Shown piece after piece: positions 1 to 7,566 of a stretch of DNA of 64,000 bases. The translations under genes were made by a program, and so were the position numbers. Below the pieces are notes generated by a model. The model did not search any database. It was not told the origin of the DNA and was given only the letters and a program-made list of their open reading frames with translations. Every line of letters begins with the position of its first letter. Positions within the stretch are counted from its first letter, which is position 1. Source of the stretch: Pseudomonadota bacterium (GTDB lineage: Bacteria; Pseudomonadota; Gammaproteobacteria; Burkholderiales; Burkholderiaceae_B); assembly GCA_023425645.1 (NCBI GenBank), contig JAFACG010000037.1, positions 1 to 64,000 of the forward strand. The letters run 5' to 3'.

Positions 1-61
1 GCCCAAGGCCCGCCGACAACGCGGCGCCGGCCAGCCAGGTCTTGTGAAAATCAGTGCTCAT
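1..61 (-). CDS. Partial unknown gene downstream of the TRAP transporter (5' end only)
   Basis: Only the first 20 codons are inside the window, beginning MSTDFHKTWLAGAALSAG. The ATG lies 4 bases after the TGA of the TRAP large permease, so it is almost certainly the next gene of the same operon. The Ala/Gly-rich stretch after residue 8 could be a membrane segment or an enzyme N-terminus. The family cannot be assigned from so little sequence. By position it should serve the same substrate as the transporter. Confidence 0.5.
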   Translation of the reverse strand, partial: MSTDFHKTWLAGAALSAGLG

Positions 62-65
62 GATG

Positions 66-1406
66 TCAGTACCCCATTTTCGTCGGCAGCCACAGGGAAA
101 TGGCGGGCACGAAGGCAATGATGAAGATGGCCACGGTCAGCGCGAAGATGAACGGCAGCGCCTTGCCCACGATGGACTCGACCGAGGCCCCGCCTATGCC
201 CGAGGCCACGAACAGGTTCTCGCCCAGCGGCGGCGTGATGAAGCCCACCGACAATGCGCAGATCACCACGATACCGACGTGCGTGGGATCGACGCCCAGC
301 ATGTAGGTGACCGGCAGCAGCACGGGCACCAGGATCATGATGGCGGCCAGCGTCTCCATGAACATGCCCACGAACAGCAGGAACACGATCAGGATGACCC
401 AGATCAGGTACAGATTGTCCGTCCAGCCCAGCAGCGAATCGGCGATCGTGGCGGGGATGCGCTGCTCGACCAGCAAGCGGCCGAACACCGTGGCCGCGAA
501 CAGGATCAACAGCACGCGGCCGGTGATCCAGGTCGTCGTGCGCAGCGAATTGAACAGGGACTTGAAGGTCAGCTCCCTATGGATGAACAGGCCCACGAAC
601 AAGGTGTAGAAGATGGCGACCACGGCCGATTCGGTGGGCGTGAAGATGCCGGCGTAGATCCCGCCCAGGATGAACACGGGCGCCAGGATGGACCACACGC
701 CGCGGCGCAGCGCCTGCCCCACTTCGCCCAGGCTCCAGCCTTCGCTCAGGCCCTTGTAGCCCTGCTTGCGGGAAATGAAGTAGTTCAGGATCAGCAGGCT
801 GGCCGCCATGACCAGGCCCGGGATCACCCCGGCGATGAACAGCTTGGAGATGGACACCGATGCAAAGGCGCCGTGCTTGGCGATGGCGTCCGGCGGCGGC
901 GCCATGCCCAGGGCCGAGATGCCGAAGATCACCATGGGGATGGACGGCGGAATGATGATGCCCAGGCCGCCCGCCGAAGCCGTCACGGCCGAGGCGTAGC
1001 GCAGGTCGTACTGGCGGCGCGTCATGGCCGGGATCATCAGCATGCCCACGGCGGCCGTAGTGGCGGGGCCCGAACCCGAGATGGCGCCGAAGAACAGGCA
1101 GGCCAGCACGGTGGCCACGCCCAGGCCGCCGGTAATGGGCCCGGCCAGGCTCTCGGCAATGTCCACCAGCCGTTTCGATATGCCCGCCGCCTCCATCAAG
1201 GCGCCAGCCAGCACGAAGGCCGGCAGGGCCATCAACGGGAAGCTGCCCACGGACGTGAAGGCGATCTGCACGAAGGAAATGGGGTTCTTGCCCAGGATGA
1301 GGAAGGCCGCCATGGCCGCGCCGGCCAGCGACACGGTAATGGGCGCGCCGATCAGCAGCAGGACGAGGAAGCTGCCGAACAAGATGCCTACGACGGACTG
1401 TTCCAT
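66..1406 (-). CDS. TRAP transporter large permease, DctM/TauM type
   Basis: This is the large inner-membrane subunit of a tripartite ATP-independent periplasmic transporter, which moves substrate delivered by the DctP protein using an ion gradient. The protein of about 446 residues is almost wholly hydrophobic with 11-12 predicted membrane spans. It carries the DctM signature GAISGSGPATTAAVG near residue 108 and PPLGENLF near residue 395. Two ATGs are adjacent; the AAGGAGGT site is better spaced for the second (1406), while the first (1409) overlaps the small permease stop as ATGA. Its neighbours are a FAD oxidase, a SnoaL-fold protein and a MocR regulator, matching the arrangement reported for Paracoccus/Rhodobacter taurine uptake (TauKLM). 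Taurine as substrate is inference. Confidence 0.93.
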   Translation of the reverse strand: MEQSVVGILFGSFLVLLLIGAPITVSLAGAAMAAFLILGKNPISFVQIAFTSVGSFPLMALPAFVLAGALMEAAGISKRLVDIAESLAGPITGGLGVATVLACLFFGAISGSGPATTAAVGMLMIPAMTRRQYDLRYASAVTASAGGLGIIIPPSIPMVIFGISALGMAPPPDAIAKHGAFASVSISKLFIAGVIPGLVMAASLLILNYFISRKQGYKGLSEGWSLGEVGQALRRGVWSILAPVFILGGIYAGIFTPTESAVVAIFYTLFVGLFIHRELTFKSLFNSLRTTTWITGRVLLILFAATVFGRLLVEQRIPATIADSLLGWTDNLYLIWVILIVFLLFVGMFMETLAAIMILVPVLLPVTYMLGVDPTHVGIVVICALSVGFITPPLGENLFVASGIGGASVESIVGKALPFIFALTVAIFIIAFVPAISLWLPTKMGY

Positions 1407-1978
1407 CATTGACCTCCTTGCAGGCCGGCCGCCGGCTGTTGCTGCGCCGCGGCTCGCTTGATGGCCTCGATCTCGGCCTGCTCGGGATCAACGATCTGCA
1501 CCGACTTGAACAGGGTCAGGTAGTTGTTCCACAGGATGCGCAGTGACATCAGCACAAAGGCGACCGGCAGGATCATGAAGAAATACTTCATGGGGATGCC
1601 CGTGGTCTGCGACTTCCAGAACAGGTTCATGCGATTGAACACGAAGTCATAGGCCAGCCAGGCGAAATACAGGTTGAACGCCACCCAGATCAGGTCGGCC
1701 AGGGCCTCGGACACCTTTTTCACGATGGGCGGAAAGAACATGAACTGGAACGTGACCCGGTTGTGCGCCTGCATCTTGGCCGCCACCACGGCGCCCAGAT
1801 AGGCGAACCAGACGAACATATAGGTGGCGACTTCCTCGCCCCAGGGAATGGAGTAGGCAAAAAACTGGCGCACCAGAATCTGCACGAACAACAAGGTGAC
1901 AAACGCAGCCAGCAACAGGCCGCAGACGTATTCTTCGATATGGTTGACCAGGTGAATCAAGACACGCTTAAGACTCAT
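1406..1978 (-). CDS. TRAP transporter small permease, DctQ/TauL type
   Basis: This is the small membrane subunit of the TRAP transporter, about 190 residues with four predicted spans. The segment EEVATYMFVWFAYLGA is typical of DctQ proteins. The chosen ATG at 1978 is preceded by GGAGGTCGCC; an in-frame ATG at 1993 would lie across that ribosome binding site and is rejected. Its stop codon overlaps the first ATG of the large permease, so the two are translationally coupled. The C-terminus has a charged and Gln-rich tail of about 30 residues that is probably cytoplasmic. Confidence 0.92.
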   Translation of the reverse strand: MSLKRVLIHLVNHIEEYVCGLLLAAFVTLLFVQILVRQFFAYSIPWGEEVATYMFVWFAYLGAVVAAKMQAHNRVTFQFMFFPPIVKKVSEALADLIWVAFNLYFAWLAYDFVFNRMNLFWKSQTTGIPMKYFFMILPVAFVLMSLRILWNNYLTLFKSVQIVDPEQAEIEAIKRAAAQQQPAAGLQGGQ

Positions 1979-2056
1979 GGCGACCTCCTGCAACGATCTT
2001 CAGTGAAGGGGGATCCGGGGCGCCCCGCCCGCCGCAGCGGGCCGGGGCGTCCAGTC

Positions 2057-3055
2057 TTAACGCTTGAGCGAAGCCAGCACGGCGTCCAGCTTTTCCTTGC
2101 CGCCCACCGCATCGTAGAACTGCGGCCAGACCTTGGTCTGCGCAGCCTCGATCCAGGCCTTCTCGCCGTCGGCCGGTTCGGTGATCTCCATGCCCGCGGC
2201 CACCAGCTCCTTCTTGATGCGCTCTTCCGTGTCCTGCAGGTACTTGAAGCTATGCTCCGTCGCCTCCTGGCCGGCTGCCAGGATGGCCTTCTGCATCTCG
2301 GGGCTTTGCGACTGGAAGACCTGCTCGCTGACGATCAGGGGTTCCAGCGAGAACAGATAGCGGATCGGGGTGATGTACTTCTGCACCTCGTTGAACTTCA
2401 TGGCCGAGACGGTGATGTAGGGATTGTCCTGGCCATCGACCACGCGCTGCTGCAGGGCGGTGAAGGTCTCGGACCAGGCCAGCGGGCTGGGATTGATGCC
2501 CCAGGCCTTGTAGGTGGCGATCATCAGCTCGTTCTTGGGCACGCGGATCACCAGGCCCTTCAGATCGTCCAGGGTGGACACCGGGCGCTTGGAGTTGGTC
2601 AGCACGCGAAAGCCCGAATACGACCAACCTATGATGCGCACCTGCGCATCGCGTATGGTGTTCTCGGTCAATTGCTTGCCCACCTCGCCCTGCGTGAGCT
2701 GGCGGGCGTCTTCCGGGCTCTGGATCACGTAGGGCAGCGTCAGCACCGCCACGGACGGCGAGAAGGGCGTGATGTTGTTGATGGCCAGAATGGAAAAATC
2801 CAGCAGGCCCATGGCGGCATTGTTGACCGTATCCTGCTCATCGCCCAACTGGCTGTTGGGGAACAGGTCCGCCGTGGCCTGGCCGTTGGTCTTGGCCTTG
2901 AGGCTTTCGGCAAAGGCCTTGCCCAGCTCGTACTGGGTGCCGCCGGCGGCGTCCCCGATGGCCACCTTGAACGCGGCGGCGTGGGCGGCCGGAACGGCCA
3001 TCGCGGCGCCCACGGCCAGCAGCGCGGGCAGGATCATTTTTCGCACAAATTTCAT
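2057..3055 (-). CDS. TRAP transporter substrate-binding protein, DctP/TauK type
   Basis: This is the periplasmic solute receptor of the TRAP system, 332 residues. The signal peptide runs to about residue 27, with likely cleavage after AAHA. DctP features follow: an N-terminal strand FKVAIGDAAGGTQYELG, and the central LKGLVIRVPKNELM containing the Arg that usually contacts the substrate carboxylate or sulfonate. The start at 3055 is preceded by GGAGACAAGT; an upstream in-frame ATG at 3112 would add a hydrophilic stretch before the signal peptide. It is first of the transporter trio and follows the tauY-like oxidase closely. Taurine or a related sulfonate/amine is the inferred ligand. Confidence 0.92.
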   Translation of the reverse strand: MKFVRKMILPALLAVGAAMAVPAAHAAAFKVAIGDAAGGTQYELGKAFAESLKAKTNGQATADLFPNSQLGDEQDTVNNAAMGLLDFSILAINNITPFSPSVAVLTLPYVIQSPEDARQLTQGEVGKQLTENTIRDAQVRIIGWSYSGFRVLTNSKRPVSTLDDLKGLVIRVPKNELMIATYKAWGINPSPLAWSETFTALQQRVVDGQDNPYITVSAMKFNEVQKYITPIRYLFSLEPLIVSEQVFQSQSPEMQKAILAAGQEATEHSFKYLQDTEERIKKELVAAGMEITEPADGEKAWIEAAQTKVWPQFYDAVGGKEKLDAVLASLKR

Positions 3056-3126
3056 ACTTGTCTCCGTCCTCCTCTTGGGAGGTTTATTTATTGATGGTAT
3101 GAGGCGCAACAACAGGGAATGACTGC

Positions 3127-4566
3127 TTACAAGACTTCATCCTTCAAGTGATACCAGCGGTACAGGAATCGCTGGCCCAGACGGCGGAAGGGGGCGAACA
3201 CCTCCGAGGTCACCATCTCGCGCACGTTGGGGAAAGGCAGCCGGGACTGGAAGATGGGCAGGTCCAGTTCGCCGCCCTTGCCGGCGATCAGCTGGGCCAG
3301 GCGCCGGCCGGCCTGCGCCGAGTACATCACCCCGTTGCCGCCGTAGCCCATGGCGTAGTACAGGGTCTCGTCCTTGTTGGGCTGGACGATGCGCGGCATC
3401 ATGTCATGGCTGACATCCACCCAGCCCCACCAGGAATAGTCGATCTGGATGCCTTTGAGCGCGGGGAACTTGCGCGCCATGGCCTGTTCCAGGTTGCGGC
3501 GGTATTGCGCCTGGGGCGCGTCCCGGCCGGTGATCGCGCTGCGGCTGCCGATCTGCAGGCGATTGTCCGGCAGCAGCCGATAGTAGTTGCGCAGCACGCG
3601 GGTATCGGTCAGCACCTGGTGCGTGCGGAAATTGCAGGCCTCGATCTCGGCCTGGGTCAGCGGCCGCGTCACCATGGAATTGGACAGGATGGGGAACAGG
3701 CGGTTGCGGAATTCCGGGTTCAGGGCGTTGGCCGTGTAGCCGCCCGTGGCCACGCCGACCGCGCGGGCCCGCACGATGCCGCCGGGCGTGCGCAGGTAGT
3801 GCTGGCCGTTGCGGGTTTCCCAGCCCTGCACGGGGCTGGCCGGGTGCACCTTGACGCCCAGCGCCCGGGCCTTCTTCAGGTAGCCGAAGGCCAGCTTGGC
3901 GGCATGCACGCCTATGCCCTCGGGCTCGTGCATGGCGCCCTGGGCTTCGTGATCGTCCACCCATTCATTGCGTACCGTCTGCGCATCGAAGATGCGTGCG
4001 TTGTAGCCGAAGGTCTCGCGCAGCAGCGCGGCTTCTTTTTCCAGTACAGGCATGACCTTGGCCCGGTGCGCCACATACAAGTGGCCGCCCGGCTGCGGAT
4101 CGCAGTCTATGTCCTTGATCAGCTCCTTGAAATTCTCCATGCCCTCGACGCATTCGCGGTGCATCTTGAGCGCCGTGTCCAGGCCCCAGCGGGCGATCCA
4201 CTGCGAGCGCTTCAGGCGTCCGGAAGCGCATTGCGCCTGGCCGCCGTTGCGCGTGCTGCAGCCCCAGGCCGTGCGGTTGGCCTCCAGTACGGTGGCCTTG
4301 ATGCCGTATTCCTGGGCCAGGAAGATGGCGGTGGTCAGCCCGGTGAAGCCCGAGCCTATGATGACCACGTCGGCATCCATGTCCTTCGTGACCGGGCCGT
4401 CATCGCCCGGCGGCTCGCCCGCCGTTCCTATCCAGTACGTGGGCGCGTAGTCGCGTCCCTGCCCGGGCGTGGCATCCAGCAAGGGGTCATAGGCGGGGTC
4501 GTAGGCCGCCCGGGGCGCCGTGGCGGCGCTCAGGGTCCGGGCCACTTCTTTGTCGGCAAGATCCAT
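3127..4566 (-). CDS. tauY: FAD-dependent oxidoreductase, taurine dehydrogenase large subunit-like
   Basis: This is a DAO-family flavoenzyme of 479 residues. The FAD-binding motif VVIIGSGFTGL lies near residues 67-77, with the ribose-binding Glu in VLEAN about 20 residues later. A roughly 60-residue leader containing PTYWIGTAG precedes it, as in gamma-glutamylputrescine-oxidase and TauY-like proteins. The gene starts 3 bases after the SnoaL-fold gene ends and is followed by the TRAP genes. A large FAD subunit plus a small subunit of about 15 kDa beside a MocR regulator and TRAP genes is the layout described for taurine dehydrogenase TauXY. The amine oxidase class is clear; taurine specificity rests on context, including xsc and pta nearby. 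Confidence 0.8.
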   Translation of the reverse strand: MDLADKEVARTLSAATAPRAAYDPAYDPLLDATPGQGRDYAPTYWIGTAGEPPGDDGPVTKDMDADVVIIGSGFTGLTTAIFLAQEYGIKATVLEANRTAWGCSTRNGGQAQCASGRLKRSQWIARWGLDTALKMHRECVEGMENFKELIKDIDCDPQPGGHLYVAHRAKVMPVLEKEAALLRETFGYNARIFDAQTVRNEWVDDHEAQGAMHEPEGIGVHAAKLAFGYLKKARALGVKVHPASPVQGWETRNGQHYLRTPGGIVRARAVGVATGGYTANALNPEFRNRLFPILSNSMVTRPLTQAEIEACNFRTHQVLTDTRVLRNYYRLLPDNRLQIGSRSAITGRDAPQAQYRRNLEQAMARKFPALKGIQIDYSWWGWVDVSHDMMPRIVQPNKDETLYYAMGYGGNGVMYSAQAGRRLAQLIAGKGGELDLPIFQSRLPFPNVREMVTSEVFAPFRRLGQRFLYRWYHLKDEVL

Positions 4567-4569
4567 GGC

Positions 4570-4965
4570 TCATTTCCCGGCTGGCAATACGGGGCGTTGC
4601 TTGCGAAAGGCGTTCTTGACGGCGATCTTGCCGTCGCGGAAGGTGAATACGTCCACCATGCGGGCCTGCACGCGGGAGCCGTCGGCCGCGGTTCCCTGGA
4701 ACGTGGTTTCCGACACGCCGCGATCGCCCGTCACGAAATGCTCGCCGTCCAGCCAGGCGGCATCGGGGAAGGTGATCCAGGCCTGCTCGAAGGCGGCGCG
4801 CACCTGCTGGGCGCCCTTGTGGCTGGCGCCCAGCACGCCGGGGCCGGCCACGGTGTGGAACTCGCAATCCTCGGTGACCATGCTCATCAAGGCATCCAGG
4901 TCATGGTCGTTCCAGGCTTTTCCAAAATCCTTCAGCAGTTGCAGAAGCTGTTCTTGTTGGGACAT
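4570..4965 (-). CDS. tauX: SnoaL/NTF2-fold protein, taurine dehydrogenase small subunit-like
   Basis: This small protein of 131 residues has an NTF2-like fold (SgcJ/EcaC family). The N-terminal helix LKDFGKAWNDHDLDALMSM is followed by strands with FHTVAGPG and a terminal VFTFRDGKIAVKNAFRK. The chosen ATG at 4965 has GGAGGAAACA directly before it; an earlier in-frame ATG at 4992 has no such site. It lies 3 bases upstream of the FAD oxidoreductase gene, so the two are probably partners. Its size suits TauX, the small subunit of taurine dehydrogenase. A stand-alone NTF2-like enzyme cannot be excluded. Confidence 0.72.
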   Translation of the reverse strand: MSQQEQLLQLLKDFGKAWNDHDLDALMSMVTEDCEFHTVAGPGVLGASHKGAQQVRAAFEQAWITFPDAAWLDGEHFVTGDRGVSETTFQGTAADGSRVQARMVDVFTFRDGKIAVKNAFRKQRPVLPAGK

Positions 4966-5060
4966 TGTTTCCTCCATGTGTATCTTGTTCATCCTTCAAC
5001 CTTTAGCGTTTGAAGAGATGTTTTGAGCAAGATACGCAATTCACGCAAAGCCCCATAGCA

Positions 5061-5087
5061 CCAGCTGGATGCTATCTATTGGTCCAG
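5061..5087 (-). promoter_or_regulatory. Candidate MocR (TauR-like) direct-repeat operator
   Basis: Read on the minus strand, CTGGACCAATAG (from 5087) and CTGGTGCTATGG (from 5064) start 23 bp apart and match at 8 of 12 positions. MocR regulators typically bind direct repeats about two helical turns apart, and TauR sites are reported to contain CTGGAC. The first copy overlaps the stop codon of the regulator gene, about 110 bp upstream of the tauX-like start. Another CTGGAC lies on the plus strand at 6642-6647, just upstream of the regulator gene. Confidence 0.4.
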
Positions 5088-6614
5088 AAGAACGGGCCTG
5101 GAAGCAGGCCTGTCCGCCATGGGCGCAATGTCCCGCAGCGCCTGCGCCAGACGGGCGATGCCGGGTTCGATGTGCGACATGGGGATGGAGGCGAATCCCA
5201 GGCGGAAAAACCGTTTATTGGCTTGATCGTCGGCGAAAAACACCTCTCCCAACTCGATCAGCACGCCCAGCTCCTCGGCTCGCGCCGCCAGCGCGGCCGC
5301 GTCCAGCCAGGCCGGCCCTTCCACCCAGCAGGAGGCCCCGCCGCGTATGGGCGTATAGCGCAGGCCGGGTAAATACCGATCCAGCGCGCTCATCAGGATG
5401 ACCGCCCTTTCCTGCTGCACGCCGGCCCGCCGGCGCAGCAGCGCATCCAGGTGCCCCAGCGACATGAACAGGGCGAAGACCCGCTGCAGGTAGGCGGTGG
5501 GATGGCGTATGTTCAGGCGCCGCACGGCGCGCAGCTGCTCGATCAAGGCGGAGCAGCCCACCACATAGCCCAGGCGCACGCCCGGGGCCAGCTGCTTGGA
5601 GAAGCTGCCGATGTAGATCACCCGCCCGCTGGTGTCCATGCTCTTGAGCGAAGGCAGGGGCTCGCCGTCCAGGCGGAACTCGCTTTCGTAGTCGTCCTCG
5701 ATGATGACGAAGTCGAATTCATCGGCCATCTGCAGCAATTGCCGGCGCCGCTCCAGCGACATGCTGACGGTGGTCGGGCACTGGTAGCTGGGCGTCACAT
5801 ACACATAGTCGCAGCCGCGCAGGGCCTCGCCCGGAATCAGGCCGTCCTCGTCCACGGGCAGCAGCACCAGCTTGTTGCTGCGGCTGGCGAAGATATTGCG
5901 CGCATCGGGGTAGCCGGGATCCTCGATGCCTACCGGAGTGTCCGGTCCCAGCAGCAGGTCCGCGATCAGGTACAGGGCGTGCTGCGCCCCCACGGTGATG
6001 ACCACTTCGTCCTCGCCCGCCCACACGCCCCGACGCGGCAGTACGCGGCTGCGCAGCTGCTTGATCAGGGAATCGTCGTCGCGCAGGATCATGTCCTGGG
6101 CCCACTCGCCCACTTCCAGCGCGCTCAGCGTGCGCAGGCAGCAATCGCGCCAGGCGGAGATGGGAAACAGGTCGGCGTCGAACTGGCCGTAGATGAAGGG
6201 ATAGGGGTAGCTGCGCCAGTTGGCGCGCTTGCGGATGTTGCGCTGGCGCGCGGGCGCGAAGCGAAAACGCCTCTCCCAGTCCGGCGCCAATCCCTGCGGG
6301 GCGGCGGCCGGCGGCAAGGGAACGGGCACATGACCCGACAGCATCATGGGATTGACGAAATAGCCCCGGCGCTCGCGCGAGACCAGATAGCCTTCGTCCA
6401 CCAGGTTCTGATAGGCGATCACCACCGTGTTGCGCGCCACGCCCAGGATGGCGGCCATGTCGCGGCTGGACGGAATGGGCAGGTCCTCGGGCAGCTGGCC
6501 GTCCAGCACCAGGGAAACCATCATCTGCCGGATCTGGCCCTGCAGGCTCAGGCCCGAATCGGCGCCGCGCAGGAACAGCTGGCGCCACATGATGCCGCTG
6601 GATCGTGAATTCAT
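5076..6614 (-). CDS. tauR: MocR-family regulator (GntR HTH plus aminotransferase fold), TauR-like
   Basis: This 512-residue protein joins a GntR winged helix (about residues 10-85, with ILGVARNTVVIAYQNL) to a fold-type I aminotransferase domain. PLP-site features are visible: IEDDYESEF with the cofactor Asp and YIGSFSKQLAPGVRLGY with the Schiff-base Lys. MocR proteins sense an amino compound or PLP adduct and usually activate a neighbouring catabolic operon. The ATG at 6614 follows GGAGGAGAC; the upstream in-frame ATG at 6677 is rejected. It lies immediately upstream of the tauX-tauY-TRAP genes on the same strand, matching TauR of taurine-using bacteria. Taurine as effector is inferred from context. 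Confidence 0.85.
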   Translation of the reverse strand: MNSRSSGIMWRQLFLRGADSGLSLQGQIRQMMVSLVLDGQLPEDLPIPSSRDMAAILGVARNTVVIAYQNLVDEGYLVSRERRGYFVNPMMLSGHVPVPLPPAAAPQGLAPDWERRFRFAPARQRNIRKRANWRSYPYPFIYGQFDADLFPISAWRDCCLRTLSALEVGEWAQDMILRDDDSLIKQLRSRVLPRRGVWAGEDEVVITVGAQHALYLIADLLLGPDTPVGIEDPGYPDARNIFASRSNKLVLLPVDEDGLIPGEALRGCDYVYVTPSYQCPTTVSMSLERRRQLLQMADEFDFVIIEDDYESEFRLDGEPLPSLKSMDTSGRVIYIGSFSKQLAPGVRLGYVVGCSALIEQLRAVRRLNIRHPTAYLQRVFALFMSLGHLDALLRRRAGVQQERAVILMSALDRYLPGLRYTPIRGGASCWVEGPAWLDAAALAARAEELGVLIELGEVFFADDQANKRFFRLGFASIPMSHIEPGIARLAQALRDIAPMADRPASRPVLLDQ

Positions 6615-6708
6615 GTCTCCTCCTTGCCATGTACAGCGTCTCTGGACGGATGTGTTTTTCTTGTGAGTCCGACACACTATCCTGTTTCCGCCGCCAAGGG
6701 GAAAACAG

Positions 6709-7503
6709 CTAGGTCGTCGCCGGGGTTATCAAGCCGGTCATGGGAGAGGACGCCTGGGCCTGGTAGGCCTTGCGCGGCATGCGCCCGGCCAGGTAGGCGT
6801 CGCGCCCGGCCTGCACCGCGCGCCGCATGGCGCGCGCCATGCGCACCGGATCCTGGGCATAGGAAATGGCGGAATTCATCAGCACCGCGTCGCAGCCCAG
6901 CTCCATGGCGATGGCCGCATCCGAAGCCGTGCCCACGCCCGCGTCCAGCAGGACGGGAACCGAAATGGTGTCTATGATCAGGCGCGTGTTCCAGGGATTG
7001 AGGATGCCCATCCCGGAACCGATGATGGAAGCCAGCGGCATGATGGCCACGCAGCCCATATCCTCCAGCATGCGCGCCTGGATGGGATCGTCCGAACAGT
7101 ACACCATGACCTGGAAGCCCTCCTGCACCAGCGTGCGCGCCGCCTTCAGGGTCTCGGGCATGTTGGGGTACAGGCTCTGCGCGTCGCCGAAGATCTCCAG
7201 CTTGGCCAGCGGGTGGCCGTCCAGCAGTTCGCGCGCCAGGCGCAGGGTGCGCACCGCATCTTCGGCGGTGAAGCAGCCGGCCGTATTGGGCAGGTAGGTG
7301 TAGCGCTCGGGGCTCACGTAATCCAGCAGGCTGGGCTCGCCCGGATCCTGGCCGATATTGGTGCGCCGGATGGCCACCGTGACGATTTCCGCGCCGCTGA
7401 CCTCGATGGCCTCGCGGGTCTGCTCGAAATCCTTGTATTTGCCCGTCCCTACCAGCAGGCGCGACTGGTACGACTTGCCGGCAATGATCAATGGGTCGTT
7501 CAT
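6709..7503 (-). CDS. thiG: Thiazole synthase ThiG (orphan copy)
   Basis: This 264-residue TIM-barrel protein forms the thiazole ring of thiamine from deoxyxylulose phosphate, dehydroglycine and ThiS thiocarboxylate. Visible features are [21 protein letters not shown], the catalytic-lysine strand LAKLEIFGD (Lys near residue 101) and the phosphate-binding end [21 protein letters not shown]. Length is normal for the family. The usual partners thiS, thiO and thiE are not adjacent; instead it follows xsc, which needs thiamine diphosphate. GGAGCAGGGCC precedes the ATG. It could be the only thiG in the genome, separated from the other thi genes, or a second copy serving Xsc. Confidence 0.93.
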   Translation of the reverse strand: MNDPLIIAGKSYQSRLLVGTGKYKDFEQTREAIEVSGAEIVTVAIRRTNIGQDPGEPSLLDYVSPERYTYLPNTAGCFTAEDAVRTLRLARELLDGHPLAKLEIFGDAQSLYPNMPETLKAARTLVQEGFQVMVYCSDDPIQARMLEDMGCVAIMPLASIIGSGMGILNPWNTRLIIDTISVPVLLDAGVGTASDAAIAMELGCDAVLMNSAISYAQDPVRMARAMRRAVQAGRDAYLAGRMPRKAYQAQASSPMTGLITPATT

Positions 7504-7530
7504 GGCCCTGCTCCTACAGATGAATCAAGC

Positions 7531-7555
7531 GCCTGGCCGGCTGAGCCGGCCAGGC
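7531..7555. other. Perfect 11-bp hairpin between xsc and thiG
   Basis: GCCTGGCCGGC and GCCGGCCAGGC flank a 3-base loop TGA in the 63-bp gap between the xsc stop and the thiG start. No T-run follows on either strand, so it is not a classical terminator. It may stabilise the xsc message or reduce readthrough into thiG. Confidence 0.5.
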
Positions 7556-7566
7556 CAGGGTCACGA

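Noticed and set aside
54..1412. A 452-codon open frame antisense to the TRAP large permease
   Set aside because: Its translation is a low-complexity string rich in His, Gln, Arg and Asp, typical of the reverse strand of membrane-protein genes.
3148..5013. A 621-codon open frame antisense to the FAD oxidase and SnoaL genes
   Set aside because: It is a product of GC-rich codon use on the opposite strand; the translation has no domain-like pattern and the sense genes are strongly supported.
7531..7555. Hairpin between xsc and thiG as a true terminator
   Set aside because: The stem is perfect, but no T-run follows on either strand; kept only as a structural feature.
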